Shown: piece by piece, positions 45,989 to 53,815 of the stretch | Numbering within the stretch: the first letter of the stretch is position 1 | Layout: the number at the start of each line of letters is the position of its first letter | Assembly: GCF_004016525.1 (NCBI RefSeq) | Contig: NZ_SACJ01000002.1 | Coordinates: forward strand, 62,001-126,000 | DNA length: 64,000 nt | Reading direction: 5' to 3' | DNA from: Flavobacterium sufflavum | GTDB taxonomy: Bacteria; Bacteroidota; Bacteroidia; Flavobacteriales; Flavobacteriaceae | Made by a program: the position numbers and the translations under genes | The notes under the pieces: generated by a model | What the model was told of the DNA's origin: nothing | The model's database searches: none | Seen by the model: the letters and a program-made list of their open reading frames with translations, nothing else

Positions 45989-46652
45989 AAATGTATTAGA
46001 AGTTGATAGTATCCAAAAACAATTTCAAGGAAAGAATATAATTTCAGATTTATATTTAAAATGTGAGACGAATGATATCATTGGAATTTTAGGAAGGAAT
46101 GGTTCTGGGAAATCTACCTTTCTAAAAATACTTTTTGGTAGTGTAGCTGCTGATTTTAAATTTGTTCGAATTGATGGTTCGTCCAAATCAAAAACAGCAG
46201 ATTTATTAAATGAAATTAGCTATTTGCCTCAGGACAATTTTATTCCTAATTTGTTTTCTGTAGAAAAGGCAATACGATTATCAATAGCAAAAGATAAATT
46301 AAAGCATTTCTATGAAGATGAAATGATTCAAACGATCCGAAACAAAAAAATTAAGCATTTATCGAGTGGACAATTACGGTATTTAGAGATTAAATTAATT
46401 CTCAATAAAGAAACAAAATTTGTTTTGCTTGATGAGCCATACAATGGATTGTCTCCAATTATGATTGAAAAGGTTAATACACTAATAATTGAAAATTCAA
46501 ATGCAAAAGGAATTATCATTACCGATCATAATTATGAAAATGTGATAAAGGTTTCCAATAGATTGGCATTAATGAAAGAAGGCAAGATGTATCACTTAAA
46601 AGACAAAAGTGAGTTAGTAACAAGAGGTTATTTGAAATCAGAAATGATTTAA
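45981..46652 (+). CDS. ABC transporter ATP-binding protein
   Basis: 223 residues. Walker A GRNGSGKST (38-46), signature LSSGQ (127-131), Walker B FVLLDEP with Asp151 and Glu152, and the H-loop His in ITDHNYENV. The helical domain is short, and a QxDN-like Q-loop (LPQDN) is present. The substrate is unknown. Its only possible membrane partner in the window is the 102-residue protein whose gene overlaps the start by eight bases. The stop overlaps that of the convergent hydrolase, with no terminator between. Confidence 0.88.
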   Translation: MVKNVLEVDSIQKQFQGKNIISDLYLKCETNDIIGILGRNGSGKSTFLKILFGSVAADFKFVRIDGSSKSKTADLLNEISYLPQDNFIPNLFSVEKAIRLSIAKDKLKHFYEDEMIQTIRNKKIKHLSSGQLRYLEIKLILNKETKFVLLDEPYNGLSPIMIEKVNTLIIENSNAKGIIITDHNYENVIKVSNRLALMKEGKMYHLKDKSELVTRGYLKSEMI

Positions 46653-47431
46653 ATCTTCTTAAAAAAGTCCAATAAAACTTTAGTTAATTCAGTTTCATTT
46701 TCAATGTGGGACATGTGTCCGTCTGGAAAAGTAACGAGCTGAACAGCCGTTTCTTCAATTTGCTCTATATTTTCTTCGTAATTTAAAACAGGATCTTTTT
46801 TTCCCAGAATCAGCATTTTTGGATAGGGGGTTAAGTGCAATAAAACTTCTCTGTCCATTCTGATTTTCATGCCTTCTAGTGAAGCAACAATACCTTGTAA
46901 TGGTGTTTTTAAAGCTTCTTTTTTTACCAATTCTATTTTGTCTTGAAGTCTTTCGCGGTTTTCTTCGCTGAATAAATTAGCAATTGAAAGTGAGATAAAA
47001 TTAGTGAAAGATTGTTTTACTGCTTTAATGGCGCGGTCGCGATTTGCTTTTCTTTCGTCGCTGTCGGCTCTGGAAGTCGAATTTAATAAAACCAAACCTT
47101 TGATATAATCCGGATACATTTCGGCGAAAGCCAAAGCTACATAACCGCCCATAGAATGTCCAATAAAGACTGCTTTTCGAATACGCAGTTCTGCTAAAAC
47201 GGCATGAACCACATCGGCATTGTCTTCCATAGAATGCACATAACCCATACATTCGGTATTGCCATGACCTAATAAATCGATGGCGATGACACGGTGTTTT
47301 TTAGAAAATTCAGGAACAAAAGCATTCCACATCGTTTGGTTTTCCAAAAATCCGTGCAATAAAACAATAGCTGTTCCTTTGCCGGAATCAGTATAAGAAA
47401 TGCTTGTGTTTTTAAATTGAATTTGTTTCAA
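46649..47431 (-). CDS. Alpha/beta-fold hydrolase
   Basis: 260 residues from a TTG start; a promoter box 20 bases upstream and the in-frame MKQIQFKNTSISYTDSG support it. Motifs: HGFLENQTMW (oxyanion hole), nucleophile Ser93 in GHSMGG, an Asp in GKKDPVLNYE and His in DGHMSHIE near the end. A lid region covers about 125-190. Members include esterases, dehalogenases and haloperoxidases; the substrate is unknown. It is cytoplasmic. Confidence 0.9.
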   Translation of the reverse strand: MKQIQFKNTSISYTDSGKGTAIVLLHGFLENQTMWNAFVPEFSKKHRVIAIDLLGHGNTECMGYVHSMEDNADVVHAVLAELRIRKAVFIGHSMGGYVALAFAEMYPDYIKGLVLLNSTSRADSDERKANRDRAIKAVKQSFTNFISLSIANLFSEENRERLQDKIELVKKEALKTPLQGIVASLEGMKIRMDREVLLHLTPYPKMLILGKKDPVLNYEENIEQIEETAVQLVTFPDGHMSHIENETELTKVLLDFFKKI

Positions 47432-47451
47432 GTGGAAGTTTTGTATTTGTG

Positions 47452-47481
47452 CAAAAATAAAGCTTTATCTAAGGATTGCAA
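47452..47481 (-). promoter_or_regulatory. Promoter of the alpha/beta hydrolase gene
   Basis: On the minus strand TTG (plus 47479-47481), a 19-base spacer and TATTTTTG (plus 47452-47459). Confidence 0.55.
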
Positions 47482-47509
47482 AAAGTTATTTTTTTGGTTT
47501 TCTTTTTAA

Positions 47510-47707
47510 ATGTTTTATAACGATGAAATTTTTGAATTAAAAAAGAAGTGAGATTTTGCTACAGAAGACTTTATGATGTGGTATGTTTCAGAGCAAAGAG
47601 AAGAAGAGAAAAATGCCCGTAGAGCTTTAGAACTTTTCGAATTAATCAATGAAAATGAAGCTACTGGAAAATTTGCATTGGATGTGCAAATTGCAAAAAT
47701 TGGATAA
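47510..47707 (+). pseudogene. Ferritin-like C-terminal fragment with an in-frame stop (remnant)
   Basis: From the ATG at 47510 the frame reads MFYNDEIFELKKK, then TGA at 47549-47551, then DFATEDFMMWYVSEQREEE and on to GKFALDVQIAKIG and a TAA. The second part closely follows the last helix of bacterial ferritins (pattern DxATxxFLQWYVxEQxEEE, then a GDxxGLxxLD tail), but the first three helices of a ferritin are absent. It is either a decayed remnant or a 44-residue peptide restarted at the ATG at 47573. A good terminator is kept behind it. Neighbours are a hydrolase and a cyanase. Confidence 0.65.
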
Positions 47708-47729
47708 TAAAAACCAAGTAATAAATTTA

Positions 47730-47770
47730 AAATCCCTTAATGACGTATAGTTATTAAGGGATTTTTTTTG
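47730..47770 (+). terminator. Terminator after the ferritin remnant
   Basis: AAATCCCTTAATGAC pairs with GTTATTAAGGGATTT with one wobble, then T8. Confidence 0.9.
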
Positions 47771-47843
47771 TCTGCTCAAAATTGATTTTTCGCAATAAAA
47801 AATATGTTTTTAGGTGTTTATTGTTTTAAATTGAGGTTAATCG

Positions 47844-47874
47844 TTGCGGATTTATTCTTCGATTTGTATTTTTA
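47844..47874 (+). promoter_or_regulatory. Promoter of the cyanase gene
   Basis: TTG at 47844-47846, a 20-base spacer and TATTTTTA at 47867-47874 (last base differs from consensus). Confidence 0.5.
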
Positions 47875-47905
47875 ATGAATAAGTCTAATTTTAAAATTAA
47901 TTAAT

Positions 47906-48349
47906 ATGAATAGAGAAGTTTGCACAGCAATGGTAATTGAAGCCAAACAAGAAAAACAAATTACCTATCAGTATATTGCTCAAGCTATAAATAGAAATAT
48001 AGTTTGGACTACTTCAGCAATTTTGGGACAAAATACTTTTGACGCAACTGAAGCTAAGATAATTTGCGAAATACTAAATTTAGATACTGATGTCGAAAAA
48101 GCTTTGCAAATTTTTCCTGAAAAGGGAGTAAATGCTGTTATGCCTCCAACCGATCCTTTAATTTACAGACTTTATGAAATTGTATTAGTCTATGGTGAAA
48201 CAATAAAAGAAGTAATTCACGAAAAAGCGGGCGATGGTATTATGAGTGCTATTGATTTTACAATGGATATTGAAAAAGAAGAAAATCCAAAAGGAGATCG
48301 TATCAAAATTATACTTGATGGGAAATTTTTAGCATACAAAAAATGGTAA
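47906..48349 (+). CDS. cynS: Cyanate hydratase (cyanase)
   Basis: 147 residues. An N-terminal helix-turn-helix-like domain (about 1-75) and the cyanase domain with PTDPLIYRLYEIVLVYGETIKEVIHEKAGDGIMSAIDF. The catalytic triad known from the E. coli enzyme is conserved as Arg88, Glu91 and Ser114. It converts cyanate and bicarbonate to ammonia and carbon dioxide via carbamate and works as a decamer in the cytoplasm. Usual partners, carbonic anhydrase and a cyanate transporter, are not nearby, so it is an orphan detoxification or nitrogen-scavenging gene. It has its own promoter and terminator. Confidence 0.95.
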   Translation: MNREVCTAMVIEAKQEKQITYQYIAQAINRNIVWTTSAILGQNTFDATEAKIICEILNLDTDVEKALQIFPEKGVNAVMPPTDPLIYRLYEIVLVYGETIKEVIHEKAGDGIMSAIDFTMDIEKEENPKGDRIKIILDGKFLAYKKW

Positions 48350-48367
48350 AAATTTTAAAAATAGAAT

Positions 48368-48412
48368 AAAACGAAACGGCTTACATTTATTGTGAGCCGT
48401 TTCGTTTTATTT
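48368..48412 (+). terminator. Terminator after cynS
   Basis: AAAACGAAACGGCTTACA pairs with TGTGAGCCGTTTCGTTTT (18 bp, one wobble), preceded by an AAAAATAGAATAAAA tract. Confidence 0.92.
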
Positions 48413-48472
48413 ATGTCAACTGAATACTTATTTTCTTTGGAGCAGAAGATTTCGATATTATTCACGAATTCT

Positions 48473-48540
48473 CCCGCTTTCCGTTACAATCTATTGCTTT
48501 TCAAAAAAAAGCAATAGGATTTCCACTGCAATCGGGGCTA
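48473..48540. repeat. Dispersed hairpin element, copy 2
   Basis: Left flank CCCGCTTTCCGTTACAATC (48473-48491), a 10-bp stem TATTGCTTTT / AAAAGCAATA (48492-48501 and 48507-48516), and a right flank from GGATTTCCACT to ATCGGGGCTA. In both copies the invariant AATC and GGATT pair as an outer stem with one bulged G, while the inner stem differs completely in sequence but stays complementary. Confidence 0.8.
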
Positions 48541-48612
48541 TTTATTTCGTTTTGTTCTCTATTGCTATTTTGCAAGAAATTATGTTGATAAAAAAAATTT
48601 CGGTTTAAAAAT

Positions 48613-48619
48613 GGGGGGG
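48613..48619 (+). repeat. G7 homopolymer upstream of abiH
   Basis: Seven consecutive G in an AT-rich genome, ending 22 bases before the -7 box TATATTTG, that is, near the -33 region. Confidence 0.9.
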
Positions 48620-48641
48620 ATTTATTTGTACTAAAAGTCAG

Positions 48642-48649
48642 TATATTTG
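48642..48649 (+). promoter_or_regulatory. -7 box of the abiH promoter
   Basis: TATATTTG, 19 bases before the ATG. The nearest upstream TTG (48626-48628) is at a spacing of 13, shorter than the usual 17-23. Confidence 0.45.
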
Positions 48650-48668
48650 AGAAAAGGATTTTTAAAAT

Positions 48669-49832
48669 ATGAATAGACTAGTTATTATTGGAAACGGATT
48701 TGATTTAGCACATGGATTGCCGACTAGTTACGGGCATTTTATTGATGATTTTTGGAAGAATTTCAAAGATAAATGTAAAAGTGATGAATATAAAGAATTA
48801 GTTCATACTAATGATTCGTATGATGGATATTACAATGGATATAAACCGATAAAAAATTTTAGTGATTTTAAATCAAATTTAATTGAATATTGTAAGGATT
48901 ACTCATACAAATATGCTGAAAATAAATTAATTGCTTTTACAAGCTCAACAACTGAAAGGGATACGATTTTTGATTTTAAAAGTGATTTTTTTAGACAGAT
49001 TTGTGATAAGGAAACAATTAATAATTGGGTTGATATCGAGACGGAATATTATAGAAACTTAATAAATATTGCTAAAAGTACTCCTGTAAAAGGAGTTGAT
49101 AAATCAAATTTAGTAGAACAATTAAATAGTGAATTTGAATTAATTAAAAAACTTCTATATAATTATTTGAAACAAGAAATCTGTGATAAATATGAATTTA
49201 AAATTGATGATTCAAATGAAATAATTAATTATTTTAAAGATGAAATAGACGATATAAATAACTCTTCATTTCAATCTTACTCTACTTTGTTTTTGAGTTT
49301 TAATTATACACCAACAGCAAGAGTTTATAATGATTATTTAAAAAGTAAATTGTATTCTTCAAATGTAAATTACATTCATGGTGAAATTGGGAATGGTGAT
49401 AATCCTGATATAATATTTGGTTATGGAGATGATAAAGATGAAAATTATAAAATGATAAAAAATTTCAATGATAATCTATTTTTAGAAAATATTAAATCTT
49501 TTGAATATAAGAACAATGATAATTTTGAAAACTTATTAGATTTTTTAAGTCAATCAAAATATAAAGTTTATTTGGTGGGTCATTCTTGTGGGCTCTCAGA
49601 TAAATATTTGTTAAACCAAATTCTTGAAAATGATAATTGTGATTCTATTGTAACATTATATAGGAACTATGAGGATGGAACAGATGATTTTAGAAACAAA
49701 CCAAGAGATATTTCAAGACATTTTGATAATGATAGATTGGCCACGACTAGAATTGTTAATAAGAAAAAAAGCAGAGATATTCCGCAACATATCAGGTTTG
49801 AATTAAAGGATGATAATTTCGAGAAAATATGA
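48669..49832 (+). CDS. AbiH-family protein (abortive-infection phage defence)
   Basis: 387 residues. The N-terminal MNRLVIIGNGFDLAHGLPTSYGHFIDDFW is the family signature (GNGFDxxHGxxTxY, Rossmann-like). The middle has LSFNYTPTARVYNDYL and IHGEIGNGDNPDIIFGYGDD, and VYLVGHSCGLSDKYLL lies near the C-terminus; these NYT, HG and GHS-type motifs recur in the family. AbiH was first described as a lactococcal protein that aborts phage infection; the mechanism is unsettled. The gene is visibly more AT-rich than its neighbours and has no partner gene, which suggests acquisition by transfer. A G7 tract lies in its upstream region. Confidence 0.88.
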   Translation: MNRLVIIGNGFDLAHGLPTSYGHFIDDFWKNFKDKCKSDEYKELVHTNDSYDGYYNGYKPIKNFSDFKSNLIEYCKDYSYKYAENKLIAFTSSTTERDTIFDFKSDFFRQICDKETINNWVDIETEYYRNLINIAKSTPVKGVDKSNLVEQLNSEFELIKKLLYNYLKQEICDKYEFKIDDSNEIINYFKDEIDDINNSSFQSYSTLFLSFNYTPTARVYNDYLKSKLYSSNVNYIHGEIGNGDNPDIIFGYGDDKDENYKMIKNFNDNLFLENIKSFEYKNNDNFENLLDFLSQSKYKVYLVGHSCGLSDKYLLNQILENDNCDSIVTLYRNYEDGTDDFRNKPRDISRHFDNDRLATTRIVNKKKSRDIPQHIRFELKDDNFEKI

Positions 49833-49843
49833 CGGTAAAACAA

Positions 49844-49869
49844 AAACGGCTCACATTGCTGCAAACCGT
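49844..49869 (-). terminator. Terminator of the aminopeptidase P gene
   Basis: On the minus strand ACGG-TTTGCA, loop GCAA, TGTGAG-CCGT (pairing partly by wobbles), then U5. Preceded by a repeated AATAGA tract (plus 49868-49892). Confidence 0.65.
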
Positions 49870-49895
49870 CTATTGTCTATTTTCTATTCTCTAAA

Positions 49896-51188
49896 TCAAG
49901 AATTCATAAGCGTTTCAATCTCGTCAACTTCAATTGGAATGTTTTTCATTAAATTGAAAGGCTCACCTGTTGACTGAATGACTACATTGTCTTCCAGACG
50001 AATTCCGAAACCTTCTTCGGGAATGTAAATTCCGGGTTCTACGGTAAAAACCATATTAGCTTGCATCGGTTCAGTCAGGATGCCGTAATCGTGGGTGTCG
50101 AGTCCCATGTGATGCGAAGTGCCATGCATGAAATATTTTTTATAAGCCGGCCATTCCGGGTTTTCATTTTGCACATCGGCTTTGTCTAAAAGTCCCAAGC
50201 CTAGTAATTCTGAAGACATGATTTTGCCTACTTCTGCCTGGTATTGTTTCCAAAGCGTTCCCGGAGTTAACATCTGAGTTGCTTCGTTTTTTACTCTTAA
50301 AACGGCATTGTAAACTGCTTTTTGCCTTTCGGAATAACGGCCTGAAACGGGAATGGTTCGGGTTAAATCGCTGGAATAATTAGCATATTCGGCAGCAACG
50401 TCAAGCAAAATCAAATCGCCTGCTTTGCATGGTTTGTTGTTTTCGATATAATGCAACACATTGGCATTGTTTCCCGAAGCAATAATTGGAGTGTAAGCAA
50501 AACCTTTGGAGCGATTGCGAATGAATTCGTGGATGAATTCGGCTTCGATTTCGTATTCCGTTACATTGGGTTTTACAAACGAAAGAATGCGTCTGAAGCC
50601 TTTTTCGGTAATGTTACAGGCATGTTGAATCAAATCCAATTCTTCGCTTTCTTTTACGGAACGGAGGCGTTGCAAAATAGGATTACTTTTGGCAACAGCA
50701 TGAGCAGGATATTTGTCTTTCCACCATTTTACAAAACGCGCTTCACGGGTTTCGGTTTCTACATGAGAACGGTAGTGTTCGTTAGTGTTGATGTACATCG
50801 TATCGGTGTATGTCATCATTTCGAACAAGACTTTTTCAAAATCCTGTAGCCAATGTACAGTTTTGATCCCCGAAACAGCAAAAGCTTCTTCTTTGGTTAA
50901 CTTGGCGCCTTCCCAAATAGCAATCAATTCGCTGGTTTCCTTTAAAAACAACATTTCTTTTTGGTGTTCGTAAGGCGCATCCGGGCACAGCAATAAAATA
51001 CTTTCTTCCTGATCGATTCCGCTTAAATAAAAAATATCGCGATGTTGCGCAAAGGGCAAAGTGCTGTCGGCGCTAACGGGATAAATGTCGTTTGAGTTGA
51101 AAATCGCAATACTTTTAGGCTTCATTTGAGCCGTAAATTTGCTGCGGTTTTTTATAAATAAATGGCGGTCAATCTGATGGTATTTCAT
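49896..51188 (-). CDS. pepP: Aminopeptidase P family metallopeptidase
   Basis: 430 residues. An N-terminal creatinase-like domain (about 1-165) precedes a pita-bread M24B domain. Metal ligands are seen in LLDVAAEYANYSSDLTRT (two Asp), HGTSHHMGLDTHD (His), FTVEPGIYIPEEGFGIRLEDNV (two Glu). It removes N-terminal residues from peptides with Pro at position 2, using two Mn ions. No signal peptide, so cytoplasmic. A minus-strand TAGATTTG (plus 51208-51215) may be the -7 box. The gene ends close to the convergent abiH. Confidence 0.94.
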   Translation of the reverse strand: MKYHQIDRHLFIKNRSKFTAQMKPKSIAIFNSNDIYPVSADSTLPFAQHRDIFYLSGIDQEESILLLCPDAPYEHQKEMLFLKETSELIAIWEGAKLTKEEAFAVSGIKTVHWLQDFEKVLFEMMTYTDTMYINTNEHYRSHVETETREARFVKWWKDKYPAHAVAKSNPILQRLRSVKESEELDLIQHACNITEKGFRRILSFVKPNVTEYEIEAEFIHEFIRNRSKGFAYTPIIASGNNANVLHYIENNKPCKAGDLILLDVAAEYANYSSDLTRTIPVSGRYSERQKAVYNAVLRVKNEATQMLTPGTLWKQYQAEVGKIMSSELLGLGLLDKADVQNENPEWPAYKKYFMHGTSHHMGLDTHDYGILTEPMQANMVFTVEPGIYIPEEGFGIRLEDNVVIQSTGEPFNLMKNIPIEVDEIETLMNS

Positions 51189-51266
51189 TTGAAAAAGTTT
51201 TGAAATACAAATCTAAACAATCCAGTTTAAAAAGACTATAACGTAGTTTGTTATAAAATAACTAAT

Positions 51267-51397
51267 ACCGCAAATTCGCAAATTTTAATAGCTACTAATA
51301 CGGCTAAAACATATTAACCGCAAAGGCTGCAAAGATTTCTCGCAAAGAACAGAAAGACATTTTTTTAAAAAATAATAATAATTTGCGAATTTGCGGT
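51267..51397. repeat. Large inverted repeat with GCAAATT arms
   Basis: ACCGCAAATTCGCAAATT (51267-51284) is perfectly complementary to AATTTGCGAATTTGCGGT (51380-51397), with about 95 bases between. The spacer carries CTTTGCR-like units on the minus strand (51318-51347). The right arm also occurs at 11771-11788. It lies between pepP and the HMG-CoA synthase-family gene and may terminate the latter. Confidence 0.8.
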
Positions 51398-51405
51398 GTA
51401 TATTT

Positions 51406-52773
51406 TTAATCAATCCATTTGTAATATCGGGCACCAATAAGATTTGGATTTTGGTTTTCAATTCTGTCTAAAATCCATTCGTTTTTTGGTGATTGAATGC
51501 TTTGTTTTTGTTCTTTTTTATGAAGTTTTTCGTAGGTGTCAAAATCAATTTCGAAACTTTTATCCAGAGTTTCAAAAAGCTTTATATCTGAAATTGCCGA
51601 TTTCCATTCGTTCTGAATAATTCCTTCGAATACTTTTGATTTCGAACCGCTTCCGTAAGCTAGAAATCCAAAAGTGTTGCCTGAAATTTCTTTTTTCGAA
51701 TCATAAAAATGCGCCAACGTAGAAAGGAATCCCATGAAAATAGAACCTGTGTATAAGTTCCCGATTAGTGAAGAAGCTAATTCGGCAGGCATTAATTTTT
51801 CTTCCACAAAGTTTTTGTATTCCGGAGTTTTGCTGGTTTCCTTTAATTTGGTTTGGTATTCAGCCGGGGTTTCTTCACCTGAGATGATTGAATTTTCGGC
51901 ATCCAAAGCATAGATTTCAGATAACATACGACGACCTTGAAACGAATAAGGCAGGTGCATAATGATACTGTTCCAGCTTTGGTACAAAGTGTTTGAAGTT
52001 TGTTTTAGTTTTTTGAACGAGAAATACGCATTTCTGGTTCTGTCCATGTAACATTGATTCGAATATTGCCCGTCAAAAACAGGCTGGTCTTTGTGGATTT
52101 CAATTTCGGCTTCCAAATTATCAAACCAGGCTTCGTTATTATTATTTCCGCTTATTGCTTCTTTTGATACTGTTCTGTGAGGTTTGAAAAAGTCAAAAAC
52201 ACCTTTGGTATTGGTTGCCCAATGATTTTCGAAAGCAATAATTCTAGGGTTCACAGTAATTAACATGGCTGTTGCTCCGGCGCCTTGAGTATATTCTCCG
52301 GTAGAATTTAAATCGTATTTGGCAAAATCGGTAGTAACTACAATTGCTTTTTTAGTTGGATTTAATTTGATAAAGTCAATGCAGTTTTGCATCGCATCAA
52401 CACCGCCAATGCAGGCAAAAGTAAAATCGACTACATCGCATTCGGCCAAAGTATTTTCTCCAAATTTTTGTTCCATCAAATCAACAAGGAAAGAGCCAAT
52501 AGGTTTTGCATTGTCGATCGCGCTTTCGGTACCCACATAAATACGGGCAATTTCGTTAAGGTCGATTTGATTGTCCTGGATTAATTTAGTCAGGGCATTT
52601 GCGGCAAAAACTACGCTGTCCTGATGCGTATCAGGCAAAGTCATTTTAAGTAATCCTAAACCTTTTTCCAGTTTTTCAGGTTCTATGTTTCTGGCTGCTG
52701 CCAATGTTTTTATGGGTAAATGTAGCTTGGCTACGTCAAATGATAGTGCGTCAATTCCTGTTTTCATTTCCAT
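51406..52773 (-). CDS. Hydroxymethylglutaryl-CoA synthase family protein
   Basis: 455 residues, thiolase fold. Glu83 in YVGTESAIDNAKP, nucleophile Cys121 in FTFACIGGVDAMQN, an HMGS-like FDFFKPHRTVSKE segment and His-containing MHLPYSFQGRRM match the family. HMG-CoA synthase makes HMG-CoA from acetyl-CoA and acetoacetyl-CoA at the head of the mevalonate route to isoprenoids, which flavobacteria use; no other mevalonate gene is in the window. A polyketide-type HMGS is less likely without a polyketide cluster. A minus-strand TATCTTTG (plus 52788-52795) is a likely -7 box. Confidence 0.87.
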   Translation of the reverse strand: MEMKTGIDALSFDVAKLHLPIKTLAAARNIEPEKLEKGLGLLKMTLPDTHQDSVVFAANALTKLIQDNQIDLNEIARIYVGTESAIDNAKPIGSFLVDLMEQKFGENTLAECDVVDFTFACIGGVDAMQNCIDFIKLNPTKKAIVVTTDFAKYDLNSTGEYTQGAGATAMLITVNPRIIAFENHWATNTKGVFDFFKPHRTVSKEAISGNNNNEAWFDNLEAEIEIHKDQPVFDGQYSNQCYMDRTRNAYFSFKKLKQTSNTLYQSWNSIIMHLPYSFQGRRMLSEIYALDAENSIISGEETPAEYQTKLKETSKTPEYKNFVEEKLMPAELASSLIGNLYTGSIFMGFLSTLAHFYDSKKEISGNTFGFLAYGSGSKSKVFEGIIQNEWKSAISDIKLFETLDKSFEIDFDTYEKLHKKEQKQSIQSPKNEWILDRIENQNPNLIGARYYKWID

Positions 52774-53137
52774 ATTTTTTGAATTTGCAAAGATAAAATG
52801 ACGCTTTGGAAATGCTGTTTTTTTTAGTACACAAAATAGCTTGATTTTGTGTTTTTTGTTGATTTAAAAGTATTTGAATGTAAAAATTATTAAATGTATA
52901 TTTTTTATGCTTTTGAATAGGAATAATTAATCTGTTTTTTAGGCTAATTTTGTCTTTTTTGGTGAGTAAAAAACATGTATAATGCTGTAAGTCAAATGTT
53001 TAAATTGTTTGTTTGTCTTCAAAAACCGTATTTTTAGTTAAAAACTTTATAACGTTTCTAAATAAGAACGAAAAGGTTGTAGTTCGTTACTAATTACTCT
53101 ATTTTTGTGTACTTTTTAAATTATATTCTAAAATATT
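52774..53137. other. 364-base divergent promoter region
   Basis: Between the HMG-CoA synthase-family gene and sdhC. It holds the two promoters described and otherwise AT-rich sequence with no gene or hairpin recognised. Confidence 0.6.
53077..53107 (+). promoter_or_regulatory. Promoter of sdhCAB
   Basis: TTG at 53077-53079, a 20-base spacer and TATTTTTG at 53100-53107; the leader is about 25 bases. Confidence 0.65.
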
Positions 53138-53803
53138 ATGGCAAAATCTGGATTATTGAAATCGTCAATAGCAAAAAAAGTAGCTATGGCACTTTCAGGA
53201 CTTTTTTTGATGTTGTTTCTAGCGCAGCATTTTTTTATTAATATGATGTCAGTGATTAGTGCTGATGTTTTTAATTCGATTTCTCATTTCATGGGAACTA
53301 ATCCTTTGATTCAGTTTGTTATCCAACCGATTCTTATTGTAGGTGTGGTTTTTCACTTTATCATGGGATTTGTATTGGATATTCAAAACAGAAAAGCGAG
53401 ACCAATAGGATATGCTAGCTACAATGGAGCTGCAAATGCAAGTTGGGCTTCACGTAACATGATCATTTCAGGTTCTGTTATTTTAGCTTTCTTAGCATTA
53501 CACTTTTATGATTTCTGGTTTCCGGAAATGATTTATAAGTATGTTGAATTCAATCCTGCAGATGAGACAAGATATTTTCCTGAATTAGTGGAAAAATTCG
53601 AAAATCCTGTTCGTACTGGTTTATACAGTTTATCATTTGTATTGTTGTCTTTACACTTACGTCACGGATTCAGTTCTTCTTTTCAATCAGTAGGACAAAA
53701 CAATAAATACACAAAAGGAATGAAAGGTTTCGGATTATGGTTTTCTGTTATCGTTCCTTTAGGATTCGTGTTTATTGCATTATTTCATCATTTCAATCAT
53801 TAA
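53138..53803 (+). CDS. sdhC: Succinate dehydrogenase cytochrome b subunit
   Basis: 221 residues with five transmembrane helices (about 12-33, 60-85, 105-125, 160-180 and 195-218), as in the single-subunit (C/D-fused) di-heme type. Candidate heme ligands are the His in LAQHFFINMM, VVFHFIMGF, LALHFYDFW and LSLHLRHGF. It anchors complex II in the membrane and passes electrons to menaquinone. It is the first gene of the sdhCAB operon, 12 bases before sdhA. Confidence 0.93.
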   Translation: MAKSGLLKSSIAKKVAMALSGLFLMLFLAQHFFINMMSVISADVFNSISHFMGTNPLIQFVIQPILIVGVVFHFIMGFVLDIQNRKARPIGYASYNGAANASWASRNMIISGSVILAFLALHFYDFWFPEMIYKYVEFNPADETRYFPELVEKFENPVRTGLYSLSFVLLSLHLRHGFSSSFQSVGQNNKYTKGMKGFGLWFSVIVPLGFVFIALFHHFNH

Positions 53804-53815
53804 TATTCAATTATA

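Larger units (their letters stand above)
48350..48668. other. 319-base intergenic region between cynS and abiH
   Basis: Contains the cynS terminator (48368-48412), the second copy of the dispersed hairpin element (48473-48540), a G7 tract (48613-48619) and a -7 box (48642-48649) for abiH. No gene. Confidence 0.7.

Noticed and set aside
50451..50849. 132-codon plus-strand frame inside pepP
   Set aside because: Phe-rich antisense shadow of the metallopeptidase domain.
51267..51397. Insertion sequence or MITE with 18-bp terminal inverted repeats
   Set aside because: No target-site duplication could be seen and there is no transposase; left as an unexplained inverted repeat.
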